In this document: in pieces, positions 1-6,030 of the stretch | Position numbering within the stretch: the first letter of the stretch is position 1 | How the letters are laid out: the number at the start of each line of letters is the position of its first letter | Source of the DNA: Pseudomonadota bacterium | GTDB lineage: Bacteria > Pseudomonadota > Alphaproteobacteria > Rhizobiales > Aestuariivirgaceae | Direction of reading: 5' to 3' | Assembly (NCBI GenBank): GCA_016522385.1 | Contig: JAEKFU010000416.1 | Span: 1-7,353 of the forward strand | DNA length: 7,353 nucleotides | The notes under the pieces: model-generated | What the model saw: the letters and a program-made list of their open reading frames with translations, nothing else | The model's database searches: none | What the model was told of the DNA's origin: nothing | Made by a program: the position numbers and the translations under genes

Positions 1-659
1 ATCTCAATAAGGAGATGGGGGCAGACGTGGCCGGTGCGATCGTCGACAACCGGGGCGAGGCACTTAGCTTCAAGGCTGATATCACCGATCTTTCGTCGGT
101 CCGGGCTGTGGTTGCCGACATCGAGCAGGCGCTCGGACCGATCGACATTCTCATCAACAATGCCGGTTGGGACCTGTTCTGCCCGTTCATGAAGACCGAT
201 CCGGACTTTTGGCGCAAGGTCATTGACATCAACCTCATGGGGCCGCTCAACATGCATCACGCGGTGCTGCCGGGCATGGTCGAAAGGCATTATGGTCGGG
301 TGGTGAATGTCGCGTCCGATGCGGCTCGGGTCGGCTCGTCCGGCGAGTCGGTCTATGCCGCTTGCAAGGCCGGCATGATGGGGTTCTCGAAAACCCTGGC
401 ACGTGAGCACTCCCGCCAAGGCATAACGTTCAATGTGGTATGTCCAGGACCGACCGATACCGCACTGTTTGACGGTTATGCCGAGGGCGCAGACAATCCC
501 GACAAGCTGCGCGAGGCGATGCGGCGGGCTATCCCTATGGGCCGTATCGGCCAACCTGAGGATATCTCCGGAACGATCGTCTTCCTGGCCAGCGATGATG
601 CAGCCTTTGTCACCGGCCAGGTGATCAGTGTCTCGGGCGGCTTGACGATGAGCGGTTAA
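1..659 (+). CDS. BadH-like short-chain dehydrogenase/reductase, 5' end missing
   Basis: NAD(P)-dependent oxidoreductase of the classical SDR family. The reading frame is open to the left edge (in-frame codons for LNKE precede the first ATG at 15), so the gene starts outside the window. By alignment with the other SDR here, about 35 residues are missing, including the TGxxxGxG cofactor motif. Counting from the Met at 15, visible landmarks are NNAG (48-51), the structural Asn73, and the catalytic Ser101, Tyr114 and Lys118 (YAACK). From memory, the stretches around NNAGWD, NMHHAVLPGM and SDAARVGSSGE closely resemble 2-hydroxycyclohexanecarboxyl-CoA dehydrogenase (BadH) of anaerobic benzoate/cyclohexanecarboxylate degradation. 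The physiological substrate is therefore probably a 2-hydroxyacyl-CoA ring compound, but this is inference and FabG-like roles remain possible. First visible gene of a plus-strand operon, 45 nt before the isomerase gene. Confidence 0.9.
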   Translation, partial: LNKEMGADVAGAIVDNRGEALSFKADITDLSSVRAVVADIEQALGPIDILINNAGWDLFCPFMKTDPDFWRKVIDINLMGPLNMHHAVLPGMVERHYGRVVNVASDAARVGSSGESVYAACKAGMMGFSKTLAREHSRQGITFNVVCPGPTDTALFDGYAEGADNPDKLREAMRRAIPMGRIGQPEDISGTIVFLASDDAAFVTGQVISVSGGLTMSG

Positions 660-661
660 GA

Positions 662-677
662 CCGTTTTGTAAGACGG
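662..677 (+). other. Small intergenic hairpin between SDR and isomerase genes
   Basis: CCGTTTT (662-668) can pair with AAGACGG (671-677) with one G-U pair; sterically the innermost pair must open, leaving about six pairs and a 4-nt loop. It lies three bases after the SDR stop and 15 nt upstream of the ribosome site of the next gene. There is no T-run, so it is not a convincing terminator. A minor processing or spacing role is possible, and chance is a fair explanation. Confidence 0.25.
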
Positions 678-704
678 CAAAGGCAAGCAGCAAAGGAAGC
701 TACC

Positions 705-1307
705 ATGTCCGACAAGATCGAGTTCTTCTTCGATTTCTCCTCGCCCTATGGTTTTGTCGCCAGCACATTGATCGATGACATCGCCAGCAAACATGGCCGC
801 ACGGTCATCTGGCGGCCGTTCCTGATCGGTGCGGTTTACAAGGAGCATGGTGGTGTCCCATTGGAGCACCCGCTAAAACGGGAGTATGTCCTCAAGGACT
901 TTCTGCGTACTGGCCGGTTCAACGGGATCCCTGACATGCGACTGCCCGATAACTTTCCGGCCAACCCGATCCCGCCATCGCGGGTTTTCTATTGGATCGA
1001 TGGGCAGGATCCAACCAAGGCGGCGGAGTTCGCCCGGGCAGCCTATCGTAAATACTGGATCGACGGGCGCGACACGTCGGACCCGCAGGCAGCCGTCGAG
1101 GTTGCTGAGACTCTGGGCTTTGCCGCAAGCGATGTGATGGCCGGCGCCCAGGACGATGCAGTCAAGGGGCGGTTGCGGGAAGAGACGGCGGCTGCCATGG
1201 AGCGCGGCGTGTTTGGATCGCCGTACATCATTGTCGATGGTGAACCGTTTTGGGGTGGCGACCGGATGGCACAAATCGACAAGTGGCTTGAGACCGGCGG
1301 CTTTTGA
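705..1307 (+). CDS. 2-hydroxychromene-2-carboxylate isomerase family protein (DsbA-fold, kappa-GST-like)
   Basis: A 200-residue protein of the HCCA isomerase/kappa glutathione transferase family. Characterised members (NahD) use glutathione for a cis-trans type isomerisation in naphthalene degradation. The N-terminus FFFDFSSPYGFVA carries the family's Ser-Pro active-site motif (Ser13-Pro14) in place of the CxxC of DsbA. An inserted helical region covers roughly residues 45-165. The C-terminal half of the thioredoxin fold has the cis-proline motif GVFGSPY (Pro173) followed by the conserved FWGGDR (182-187). Length matches the family. The start is supported by AAAGGAAG (692-699) about six bases upstream. 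No naphthalene-pathway genes are nearby; the neighbours are an SDR and an intradiol dioxygenase, so the true substrate is probably not hydroxychromene carboxylate. It may isomerise a ring-cleavage product or act on a glutathione conjugate (inference). Cytoplasmic; no signal peptide. Confidence 0.9.
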   Translation: MSDKIEFFFDFSSPYGFVASTLIDDIASKHGRTVIWRPFLIGAVYKEHGGVPLEHPLKREYVLKDFLRTGRFNGIPDMRLPDNFPANPIPPSRVFYWIDGQDPTKAAEFARAAYRKYWIDGRDTSDPQAAVEVAETLGFAASDVMAGAQDDAVKGRLREETAAAMERGVFGSPYIIVDGEPFWGGDRMAQIDKWLETGGF

Positions 1308-1312
1308 ATCTG

Positions 1313-1329
1313 TACTGAGGAGGTCAGTA
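1313..1329 (+). promoter_or_regulatory. Ribosome site of dioxygenase gene in the loop of a small hairpin
   Basis: GAGGAGG (1317-1323) is a near-perfect Shine-Dalgarno sequence five bases before the ATG. ACTGA (1314-1318) and TCAGT (1324-1328) are complementary and flank GGAGG; a sixth pair uses T1313 and the A of the start codon. The core ribosome site would be displayed in a 5-nt loop. Whether this influences translation is unknown. Confidence 0.5.
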
Positions 1330-2177
1330 TGACCGGCTTCACCGAAGACACATCAGCTGAAACGGTTCTTGCACGTCTGTCAGAATGCCCGGATGGGCGG
1401 CTTAGCGAGGTGATGTCGAGCGTGATCCGCCACCTGCATGCGATGGTCAAGGAGGTCGAGCCGACGCAGGAAGAGTGGATGACTGCGATCCGGTTTCTCA
1501 CCGAAGTCGGGCAGATGTGCGACGAGCGTCGACAGGAATGGATCCTGCTGTCGGATATCCTCGGCGTGTCAATGCTGATTGATGCGATCAACAACAGGAA
1601 ACCTGCAATGGCCACGCCGTCGACGGTTCTTGGCCCATTCCACGTTGAGGGTGCTCCAGAGCTGCCGCTAGGTGCGAACATTTCCAGAACCGACAAGGGC
1701 GAACCGCTCCTGGTCAGCGGCCGGGTGCTTGATGAGGCCGGACGTGCGATTGCGGGCGCCGAGCTCGATATCTGGCAGACCAGTCCGGATGGATTCTATG
1801 ACGTCCAACAGCCCGATGAGCAACCAGCAATGAACCTGCGTGGTCGGTTCAGGACGGACAAAGACGGCGTCTTCCACTTTCGCTCGATCAAGCCGTGCTC
1901 GTATCCGATCCCCACCGACGGTCCGGTCGGCAAACTCCTGACCGGCATGGGTCGCCATCCCTACCGCCCGGCGCATATTCATTTCATCATTTCCGCCGAC
2001 GGTTACGAGTCGGTGACGACGCATCTGTTTGTGGAAGGCGATGAATATCTGGATTCGGATGCTGTTTTCGGTGTGAAGGACGCGTTGATCGTGCCGTTTG
2101 TTCTGCACCCTGCTGATGATGGAGCAGAAGCCTACTATACGGTGGAGAACGATTTCAGGTTATGTACCGCCAGCTAG
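1329..2177 (+). CDS. Intradiol ring-cleavage dioxygenase, hydroxyquinol 1,2-dioxygenase type
   Basis: A 282-residue non-haem Fe(III) dioxygenase that cleaves an aromatic ring between two adjacent hydroxyls. The N-terminal helical dimerisation domain (about 20-90) contains GQMCDERRQEWILLSD and LGVSMLIDAINN, typical of hydroxyquinol 1,2-dioxygenases. The TPSTVLGPFHV stretch (96-106) also fits that subgroup better than the GPLYV of catechol enzymes. The catalytic beta domain supplies the expected iron ligands Tyr157 (GFYDVQ), Tyr192 (SYPIP), His216 and His218 (RPAHIHF), with the conserved Arg213 before them. All ligands are intact and the length is normal. If it acts on hydroxyquinol, the product is maleylacetate, which fits the maleylacetate reductase-like gene in the facing operon. 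Catechol or a substituted trihydroxybenzene as substrate cannot be excluded. Last gene of its operon, 21 nt after the isomerase gene. Confidence 0.92.
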   Translation: MTGFTEDTSAETVLARLSECPDGRLSEVMSSVIRHLHAMVKEVEPTQEEWMTAIRFLTEVGQMCDERRQEWILLSDILGVSMLIDAINNRKPAMATPSTVLGPFHVEGAPELPLGANISRTDKGEPLLVSGRVLDEAGRAIAGAELDIWQTSPDGFYDVQQPDEQPAMNLRGRFRTDKDGVFHFRSIKPCSYPIPTDGPVGKLLTGMGRHPYRPAHIHFIISADGYESVTTHLFVEGDEYLDSDAVFGVKDALIVPFVLHPADDGAEAYYTVENDFRLCTAS

Positions 2178-2201
2178 GGTCAGGATCCTAGAGCGCGTTC
2201 T

Positions 2202-2216
2202 CGCTGAGAGGCAGCG
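2202..2216. terminator. Weak hairpin in the convergent gap, possible bidirectional terminator
   Basis: The two operons converge with only 43 nt between stop codons. Within this, CGCTG (2202-2206) and CAGCG (2212-2216) form a 5-bp stem with loop AGAGG. A competing pairing AGCG/CGCT (2192-2195 with 2202-2205) overlaps it. Neither strand has a T-run after the stem, so intrinsic termination is doubtful and Rho-dependent or read-through ending is as likely. Confidence 0.2.
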
Positions 2217-2220
2217 GCAA

Positions 2221-3756
2221 CTAACCAAGAGTCTTCGTCCCGTCATCTATGTCCTTCAACAGGCGCCGCATGATCTTGCCGGATGACGTGATCGGCACTT
2301 GCTCGACGAACTGCACCGCGCGCGGTGTCTTATAGGCGGCCAGATGCTGCCGGCAGTGGTCGGCAAGTTCCTGACCACCGGCCTTGGCATTCGGTTTCAG
2401 CATGATATAGGCCTTGGCAACCTCACCTTTGGCCTCGTCCGGGACACCGCACACGGCGGCCAGTGCGACGGAGGAATGCATGCACAAGACGCGTTCCAGT
2501 TCGGCCGGATAGACGTTATAGCCAGATGTAAGGATCATGTCCTTCTTGCGGTCGACGATGGTGTAGTAGCCGTCCTCATCCACCGTCGCAATGTCGCCGG
2601 TGTGCATCCAGCCGTCCTCGCGGATGGCTTCCCTGGTGGCGGCTTCGTTGCCGTAATAGCCCTGCATCACCAGTGGCCCCTTGACCATAAGTTCGCCGCG
2701 CTCGCCGGGTGCGAGCTCCTTGCCGGCATCTTCAACATCGACAATCTTGATAAAGGTTCCCGGTATGGGCAGGCCGATGGTACCGGGCTTGTTGACACCG
2801 TAATAGGGATTGAACGTCGCGGCGCCGGCCAGCTCGGTCATGCCCCATAGCTCCAATACGGGCGCACCGGTTCTTTCCTGGAATTCCAGGGACTTGGCTG
2901 CAGGCAAGGTCTGGCCGCCGACAGTGCAGCGGGTCAGGGAAGACAGATCGTATTTTTCGAACGAGGGGTGCGCCAGCAGATAATAGTACGCGGTGGGGAC
3001 ACCATCCATAATGGTTGCCCGATTGTCCTGAACCGCCTGAAGCACGGCTTCTTCGGAGAACCGCGGCACCATCACGAAGGTCGAGCCGCACATCAAGGCG
3101 GCGTTGAAGACGACGGAGCCGTAAACATGTGGCAGCGGCAGCGGGGAGACGACGATGTCCTGCTGGGCTCTGGTGTTCATCATTGCTGCGGCGCAGGCGG
3201 CGATAACCACGCTGTGGTGGCTCTGCATGGCGCCTTTGGGATGGCCGGTCGTGCCGGATGTGTAGCAGATGGCGCCGAGCACGTGCGAGTCGATCGGCTG
3301 GGTCGCATAGTCCGGTTTGCCTTTTTTGACAAAGTCGGCAAAGGACGTCGCGCCGGTCTGGACGTCGTCACCCCAAAGAATCACGTCGGCCAGACCATTG
3401 CCCTTCATGTCCATCAGCGGTTCACCCTTGTCAGATGACGCGACGATGGCGCGGGCTCCGGAATCCTCGACGATGAAGCGTACTTCCTCGGCCGTCAGCA
3501 TGACATTGATCGGATTGACCACTGCCCCGGTCTTGGCAATGCCGAAATAGGCGACCAGCCATTCCCAGCTGTTGGGTCCGTATAGCGTCACTCTGTCGCC
3601 GGCGGCGACACCGATAGACGTGAGGCCGTTGGCGAACTGGTTTGACAGCGCTTCTAGCTCATTGAAACTGAAGGTCTTGTCTTCAACCACAAGGGCTGTC
3701 TTTTCGCCATAAGCCGCCGCGGCGGCGGGGAGAATTTCACCGATAGAGCCCAACAT
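2221..3756 (-). CDS. AMP-forming acyl-CoA ligase (ANL superfamily)
   Basis: A 511-residue adenylate-forming ligase. It activates a carboxylic acid with ATP to an acyl-adenylate and then transfers it to CoA. Motifs in order: phosphate-binding loop YTSGTTGHPKG (165-175), ELWGMTE (302-308), TGD (386-388), the hinge DRKKD (402-406), SGYNVYPAELE (411-421), and the C-terminal PITSSGKIMRR with catalytic Lys494. The protein is complete, cytosolic and of normal length. Sequence alone does not fix the acid; the family includes medium/long-chain fatty acid, cyclohexanecarboxylate, benzoate and phenylpropenoate ligases. Context with a BadH-like SDR and ring-cleavage enzymes suggests a cyclic or aromatic acid (inference). 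The start is supported by AGGGAGG (3764-3770) a few bases upstream on this strand. It lies 35 nt after the stop of the preceding SDR and is the last gene of the minus-strand operon. Confidence 0.93.
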   Translation of the reverse strand: MLGSIGEILPAAAAAYGEKTALVVEDKTFSFNELEALSNQFANGLTSIGVAAGDRVTLYGPNSWEWLVAYFGIAKTGAVVNPINVMLTAEEVRFIVEDSGARAIVASSDKGEPLMDMKGNGLADVILWGDDVQTGATSFADFVKKGKPDYATQPIDSHVLGAICYTSGTTGHPKGAMQSHHSVVIAACAAAMMNTRAQQDIVVSPLPLPHVYGSVVFNAALMCGSTFVMVPRFSEEAVLQAVQDNRATIMDGVPTAYYYLLAHPSFEKYDLSSLTRCTVGGQTLPAAKSLEFQERTGAPVLELWGMTELAGAATFNPYYGVNKPGTIGLPIPGTFIKIVDVEDAGKELAPGERGELMVKGPLVMQGYYGNEAATREAIREDGWMHTGDIATVDEDGYYTIVDRKKDMILTSGYNVYPAELERVLCMHSSVALAAVCGVPDEAKGEVAKAYIMLKPNAKAGGQELADHCRQHLAAYKTPRAVQFVEQVPITSSGKIMRRLLKDIDDGTKTLG

Positions 3757-3791
3757 CGCACAACCTCCCTTGCGTTCTTCTGCTTACATTG

Positions 3792-4550
3792 TCAGATGCA
3801 CCGGCCACCGTCCACCTCGAGACAGACACCTGTCAGGAAGGATGCCTCATCGGAGGCCAGGAACAGGGCCGCATTGGCCATGTCCAACGGCGTCGACAGC
3901 CGGCCGATCGGTACGGTGGAGACGAACTTGGCATACATTTCATTGGTCACTTCGCCGCCGAGGAATTCGGCCAGCATCGGCGTGTCGCCGGCAACCGGCG
4001 CCAGGGCATTGACGCGGATGTTGTCGGCAGCGAACTCGGCTGCCATTGCCTTGGTGAGAGTGATCGCGCCACCTTTGGCACCATTGTACCAGGTCAGGCC
4101 CGGGCGCGGTCTGAGGCCTGCGGTCGATGCCGTGTTGATCATCACACCGCCACCGTGCTCACGGAACACCGGAACGGCATGCATGGCGGCGAGATAGAGG
4201 CTCTTGCAGTTGACCTGGAAAATTCTGTCGAAGGTTTCTTCGTCGACATTGAGGGCGGGCTGGTTGCGCTGCGGCATGCCGGCGTTGTTGACAACTATAT
4301 CGAGCTTGCCGAAGGCCTCCAGGGCCGCATTGACCATGCCTTTGACATCATCGTTGATGCCTACATCACATTGCACGTGGGCCGCCTTGCCGCCGCCACT
4401 GCGAATTTGATCGGCCACTGCGCCGGCGCCGTCCTCATTGAGATCGGCAATGACGACCTCGCAGCCTTCCTCGGCGAACCGCTCGCCAATACCCTTGCCG
4501 AATCCCGATGCCCCGCCGGTTACGATTGCCGTCTTTCCTGCAAGCCTCAT
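3792..4550 (-). CDS. Short-chain dehydrogenase/reductase, NAD-type classical SDR
   Basis: A complete 252-residue classical SDR that oxidises an alcohol or reduces a ketone in the cytoplasm. Cofactor motif TGGASGFG at 11-18; Asp36 at the end of the second strand (VVIADLNED) favours NAD(H) over NADP(H). Asp62, NNAG (88-91) and Asn114 are present, with catalytic Ser142, Tyr155 and Lys159 (YNGAK). It ends in the common FLTGVCLEVDGG pattern. The start is supported by AGGAGG about five bases upstream on this strand (4555-4560). It lies between the maleylacetate reductase-like gene (45 nt gap) and the acyl-CoA ligase gene (35 nt gap), so it is almost certainly cotranscribed. Substrate unknown; annotation pipelines would likely call it a FabG-like or glucose 1-dehydrogenase-like SDR, which should not be read literally. 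It is clearly a different SDR from the BadH-like one in the facing operon. Confidence 0.93.
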   Translation of the reverse strand: MRLAGKTAIVTGGASGFGKGIGERFAEEGCEVVIADLNEDGAGAVADQIRSGGGKAAHVQCDVGINDDVKGMVNAALEAFGKLDIVVNNAGMPQRNQPALNVDEETFDRIFQVNCKSLYLAAMHAVPVFREHGGGVMINTASTAGLRPRPGLTWYNGAKGGAITLTKAMAAEFAADNIRVNALAPVAGDTPMLAEFLGGEVTNEMYAKFVSTVPIGRLSTPLDMANAALFLASDEASFLTGVCLEVDGGRCI

Positions 4551-4595
4551 GATTCCTCCTCGTTCTTTGTGCTTGTATTTCCGTTGTACCGAACC

Positions 4596-5765
4596 TCACC
4601 AGGCCATTTCGAGGATCTCCAAGATCTGGTCGGCGCTTTCAATCTTGCGAGGGTTCTGGCTGACGAACACGTTGTGCACGCTGCCTTGGGCAATGGCATC
4701 GAATTGCTCACGCGTGACGCCGACGTCGCGCAACCGCGATGGCATGCCAAGGTCGGCAATCAATTCGGCGACGGCGTCTGCAGCCGGCCCGGCGGCGTGA
4801 CCCATGGCACGGGCGACCTCGTCCTGCTGTGTCGAATTGGTCTCAAAGTTATAGCGCAGGACACTTGGCAGCATGACGCAGGAACAGTGGCCATGCGGGA
4901 CGTTGGCAACGGCGCCGAGTTGATGGCCGATGCCGTGGCTGGCGCCCCACGGGATTCTTCCAAGTCCGGTGGTCGCGAGCCAGACGCCAAGCTGGCTTTG
5001 CAGTCTTGCATCGGTGTCCGAGGGATCCGCCTTGGTCTGCCGCATTGACGAGGCGAGCATTCCCAGGGCCCGCGAACAGGTTGCATCGGTGAACGGCTGC
5101 GGTGCCTTTGAGCAGATCGATTCCACGGCATGATCGACGGCCCGCATCCCGGTCGACAGCCACAACCATTCCGGCGTATGCAGGCAGGCGGTGGGGTCGA
5201 GGATCACCGCGTCGCCGCAAACTTCGTGCCCGGTGTAAAGATGCTTTATCTCGGTTTTGGGATCCACCGCGGCGCCGAGATTGCTGAATTCGGCGCCCGA
5301 CAGTGTGGTCGGCACGATGATCTGGCGGACAGGTGGTGCACCGACCGGCGGAACCTCAAGTGCGCCACCTTGCTTCACGCGAATGTAGTAGGCGTCAAGT
5401 TCGTCGGCGGTCCCGATGTTCTCGGCCAGGCCCACCAGGGCGACCTTGACGGTATCGATAGGCGTGCCGCCGCCGACCGTGACGATCAGGTCGGGTTGAA
5501 CCTCCCGTATGTAGGAGACCAGCTCCAGCACACTGGAGCGCGGCACATGTTCCCGGGTACCGGTCCAGGTGTCGGCATATCGGCTGTCAAGTTTTCGCTC
5601 GATGTTGGTGACCACATCGGTTTTCTCGGCAAGGGTGGTGCTGGCAACAATCAACACGCGCTTGGCGTCTCGCAACACAGCTTCTTCGAGGACCGCATCA
5701 CCGGCCAGCTTGCCGAAATGAACCCGCTCCTGTGCGATGAACCGGTAAACGCCCTTAAGCGCCAT
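4596..5765 (-). CDS. Iron-containing alcohol dehydrogenase family protein, maleylacetate reductase-like
   Basis: A 389-residue group III (Fe-ADH) dehydrogenase. The nearest functional guess is maleylacetate reductase, which reduces maleylacetate to 3-oxoadipate with NAD(P)H. The N-terminal Rossmann-like domain has GGGTPID (98-104) and the PTTLSGAEFS stretch (152-161); the C-terminal helical domain holds the metal-site region. Aligned to FucO-type enzymes, the His ligands correspond to His212 (VDHAVE), His277 (ASHGIGH) and His291 (VPHGH), with the correct 14-residue spacing between the last two. The ligand usually given by Asp is Arg208 (GMRAVDH). The ATG at 5765 is preferred over an in-frame ATG at 5798 because AGGGAGG (5774-5780) sits eight bases upstream of it; the longer form would add 11 unremarkable residues. 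First gene of the minus-strand operon; its presence beside a hydroxyquinol-type dioxygenase supports the assignment. Confidence 0.85.
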   Translation of the reverse strand: MALKGVYRFIAQERVHFGKLAGDAVLEEAVLRDAKRVLIVASTTLAEKTDVVTNIERKLDSRYADTWTGTREHVPRSSVLELVSYIREVQPDLIVTVGGGTPIDTVKVALVGLAENIGTADELDAYYIRVKQGGALEVPPVGAPPVRQIIVPTTLSGAEFSNLGAAVDPKTEIKHLYTGHEVCGDAVILDPTACLHTPEWLWLSTGMRAVDHAVESICSKAPQPFTDATCSRALGMLASSMRQTKADPSDTDARLQSQLGVWLATTGLGRIPWGASHGIGHQLGAVANVPHGHCSCVMLPSVLRYNFETNSTQQDEVARAMGHAAGPAADAVAELIADLGMPSRLRDVGVTREQFDAIAQGSVHNVFVSQNPRKIESADQILEILEMAW

Positions 5766-5773
5766 TGTTGTTT

Positions 5774-5780
5774 CCTCCCT
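5774..5780 (-). promoter_or_regulatory. Ribosome binding site deciding the start of the maleylacetate reductase-like gene
   Basis: Read on the minus strand this is AGGGAGG, eight bases before the ATG at 5765. No comparable purine stretch precedes the alternative in-frame ATG at 5798, so the shorter protein is favoured. Confidence 0.8.
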
Positions 5781-5887
5781 GCGAATCCCAACAGACACGC
5801 TCTATGCACTGAAAGAGGTTGGGGCACTTGTCCGACATGCCATAGGCGGTCATCCCAGCAGTGCGTCTCTAACAAGCCGAAAGCGGT

Positions 5888-5899
5888 ATTGTGTACATT
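5888..5899. promoter_or_regulatory. Candidate operator palindrome centred on TGTACA
   Basis: ATTGTGTACATT contains the perfect palindrome TGTACA (5892-5897) and differs little from ATTGTATACAAT-like sites bound by GntR/FadR-family regulators. It overlaps the candidate -35 box of the plus-strand promoter, a position suited to repression. The regulator family is a guess. Confidence 0.3.
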
Positions 5900-5918
5900 T
5901 TTCCCGCAACGATATAGT
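5889..5918 (+). promoter_or_regulatory. Candidate sigma70-type promoter for the transporter operon
   Basis: TATAGT (5913-5918) matches the -10 consensus at five of six bases. TTGTGT (5889-5894) is a poor -35 (three of six) at 18-nt spacing. Transcription would begin near 5925, giving a leader of about 105 nt before the substrate-binding protein gene. A weak -35 would fit an activated promoter. Confidence 0.3.
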
Positions 5919-5922
5919 CTCG

Positions 5923-5965
5923 TCAATGAGCGGCAATGTTATCGGTTTTGCCGACCGCTCAATGA
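5923..5965. repeat. Imperfect 11-bp inverted repeat in the divergent region
   Basis: TCAATGAGCGG (5923-5933) and CCGCTCAATGA (5955-5965) are inverted copies with one mismatch, separated by 21 nt. TCAATGA also recurs as a direct repeat (5923-5929 and 5959-5965). It lies just downstream of the candidate -10 box, so it could be an operator for a dimeric regulator or, as RNA, a leader hairpin of the transporter transcript. Confidence 0.5.
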
Positions 5966-6017
5966 ATGCTCGCCTAGCTGGAGAAACGTCCGGTTCGGCA
6001 CAAAAAGCCAAAAGACT

Positions 6018-6024
6018 GGGAGGA
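6018..6024 (+). promoter_or_regulatory. Ribosome binding site deciding the start of the substrate-binding protein
   Basis: GGGAGGA sits six bases before the ATG at 6031. An in-frame ATG at 5926 has no ribosome site and would bury the signal peptide 35 residues inside the protein, so 6031 is the start. Confidence 0.85.
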
Positions 6025-6030
6025 AATTTG

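Larger units (their letters stand above)
5766..6030. promoter_or_regulatory. Divergent intergenic control region between catabolic and transporter operons
   Basis: 265 nt without a supportable gene separate the divergent starts of the maleylacetate reductase-like and substrate-binding protein genes. It must hold promoters for both operons. Visible elements, listed separately, are a TGTACA-centred palindrome, a candidate plus-strand -10/-35 pair and an imperfect inverted repeat. I could not identify a convincing minus-strand promoter: TTGACG (5921-5926, minus strand) resembles a -35 box but has no good -10 partner. No regulator gene is present in the window. Confidence 0.6.

Noticed and set aside
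15..17. ATG at 15 as true start of the first SDR
   Set aside because: The frame is open to the window edge, the purine stretch abuts the ATG with no spacing, and the protein would lack the cofactor-binding motif.
3789..5048. 419-codon open frame on the plus strand, antisense to the second SDR and the maleylacetate reductase-like gene
   Set aside because: It overlaps two well-supported minus-strand genes with intact catalytic motifs, spans their intergenic gap and resembles no family. Long antisense frames are common in GC-rich DNA.
5766..5798. 11-residue N-terminal extension of the maleylacetate reductase-like protein
   Set aside because: The ribosome site AGGGAGG lies inside this stretch and is correctly placed for the ATG at 5765.
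5830..5855. Possible sigma54 promoter on the minus strand (TGGCATG followed by TGCCCC)
   Set aside because: The GG and GC elements are 14 nt apart instead of 10, so the -24/-12 geometry is not met.
5926..6030. 35-residue N-terminal extension of the substrate-binding protein
   Set aside because: No ribosome site precedes the ATG at 5926, and the signal peptide would become internal; 6031 has a strong site.
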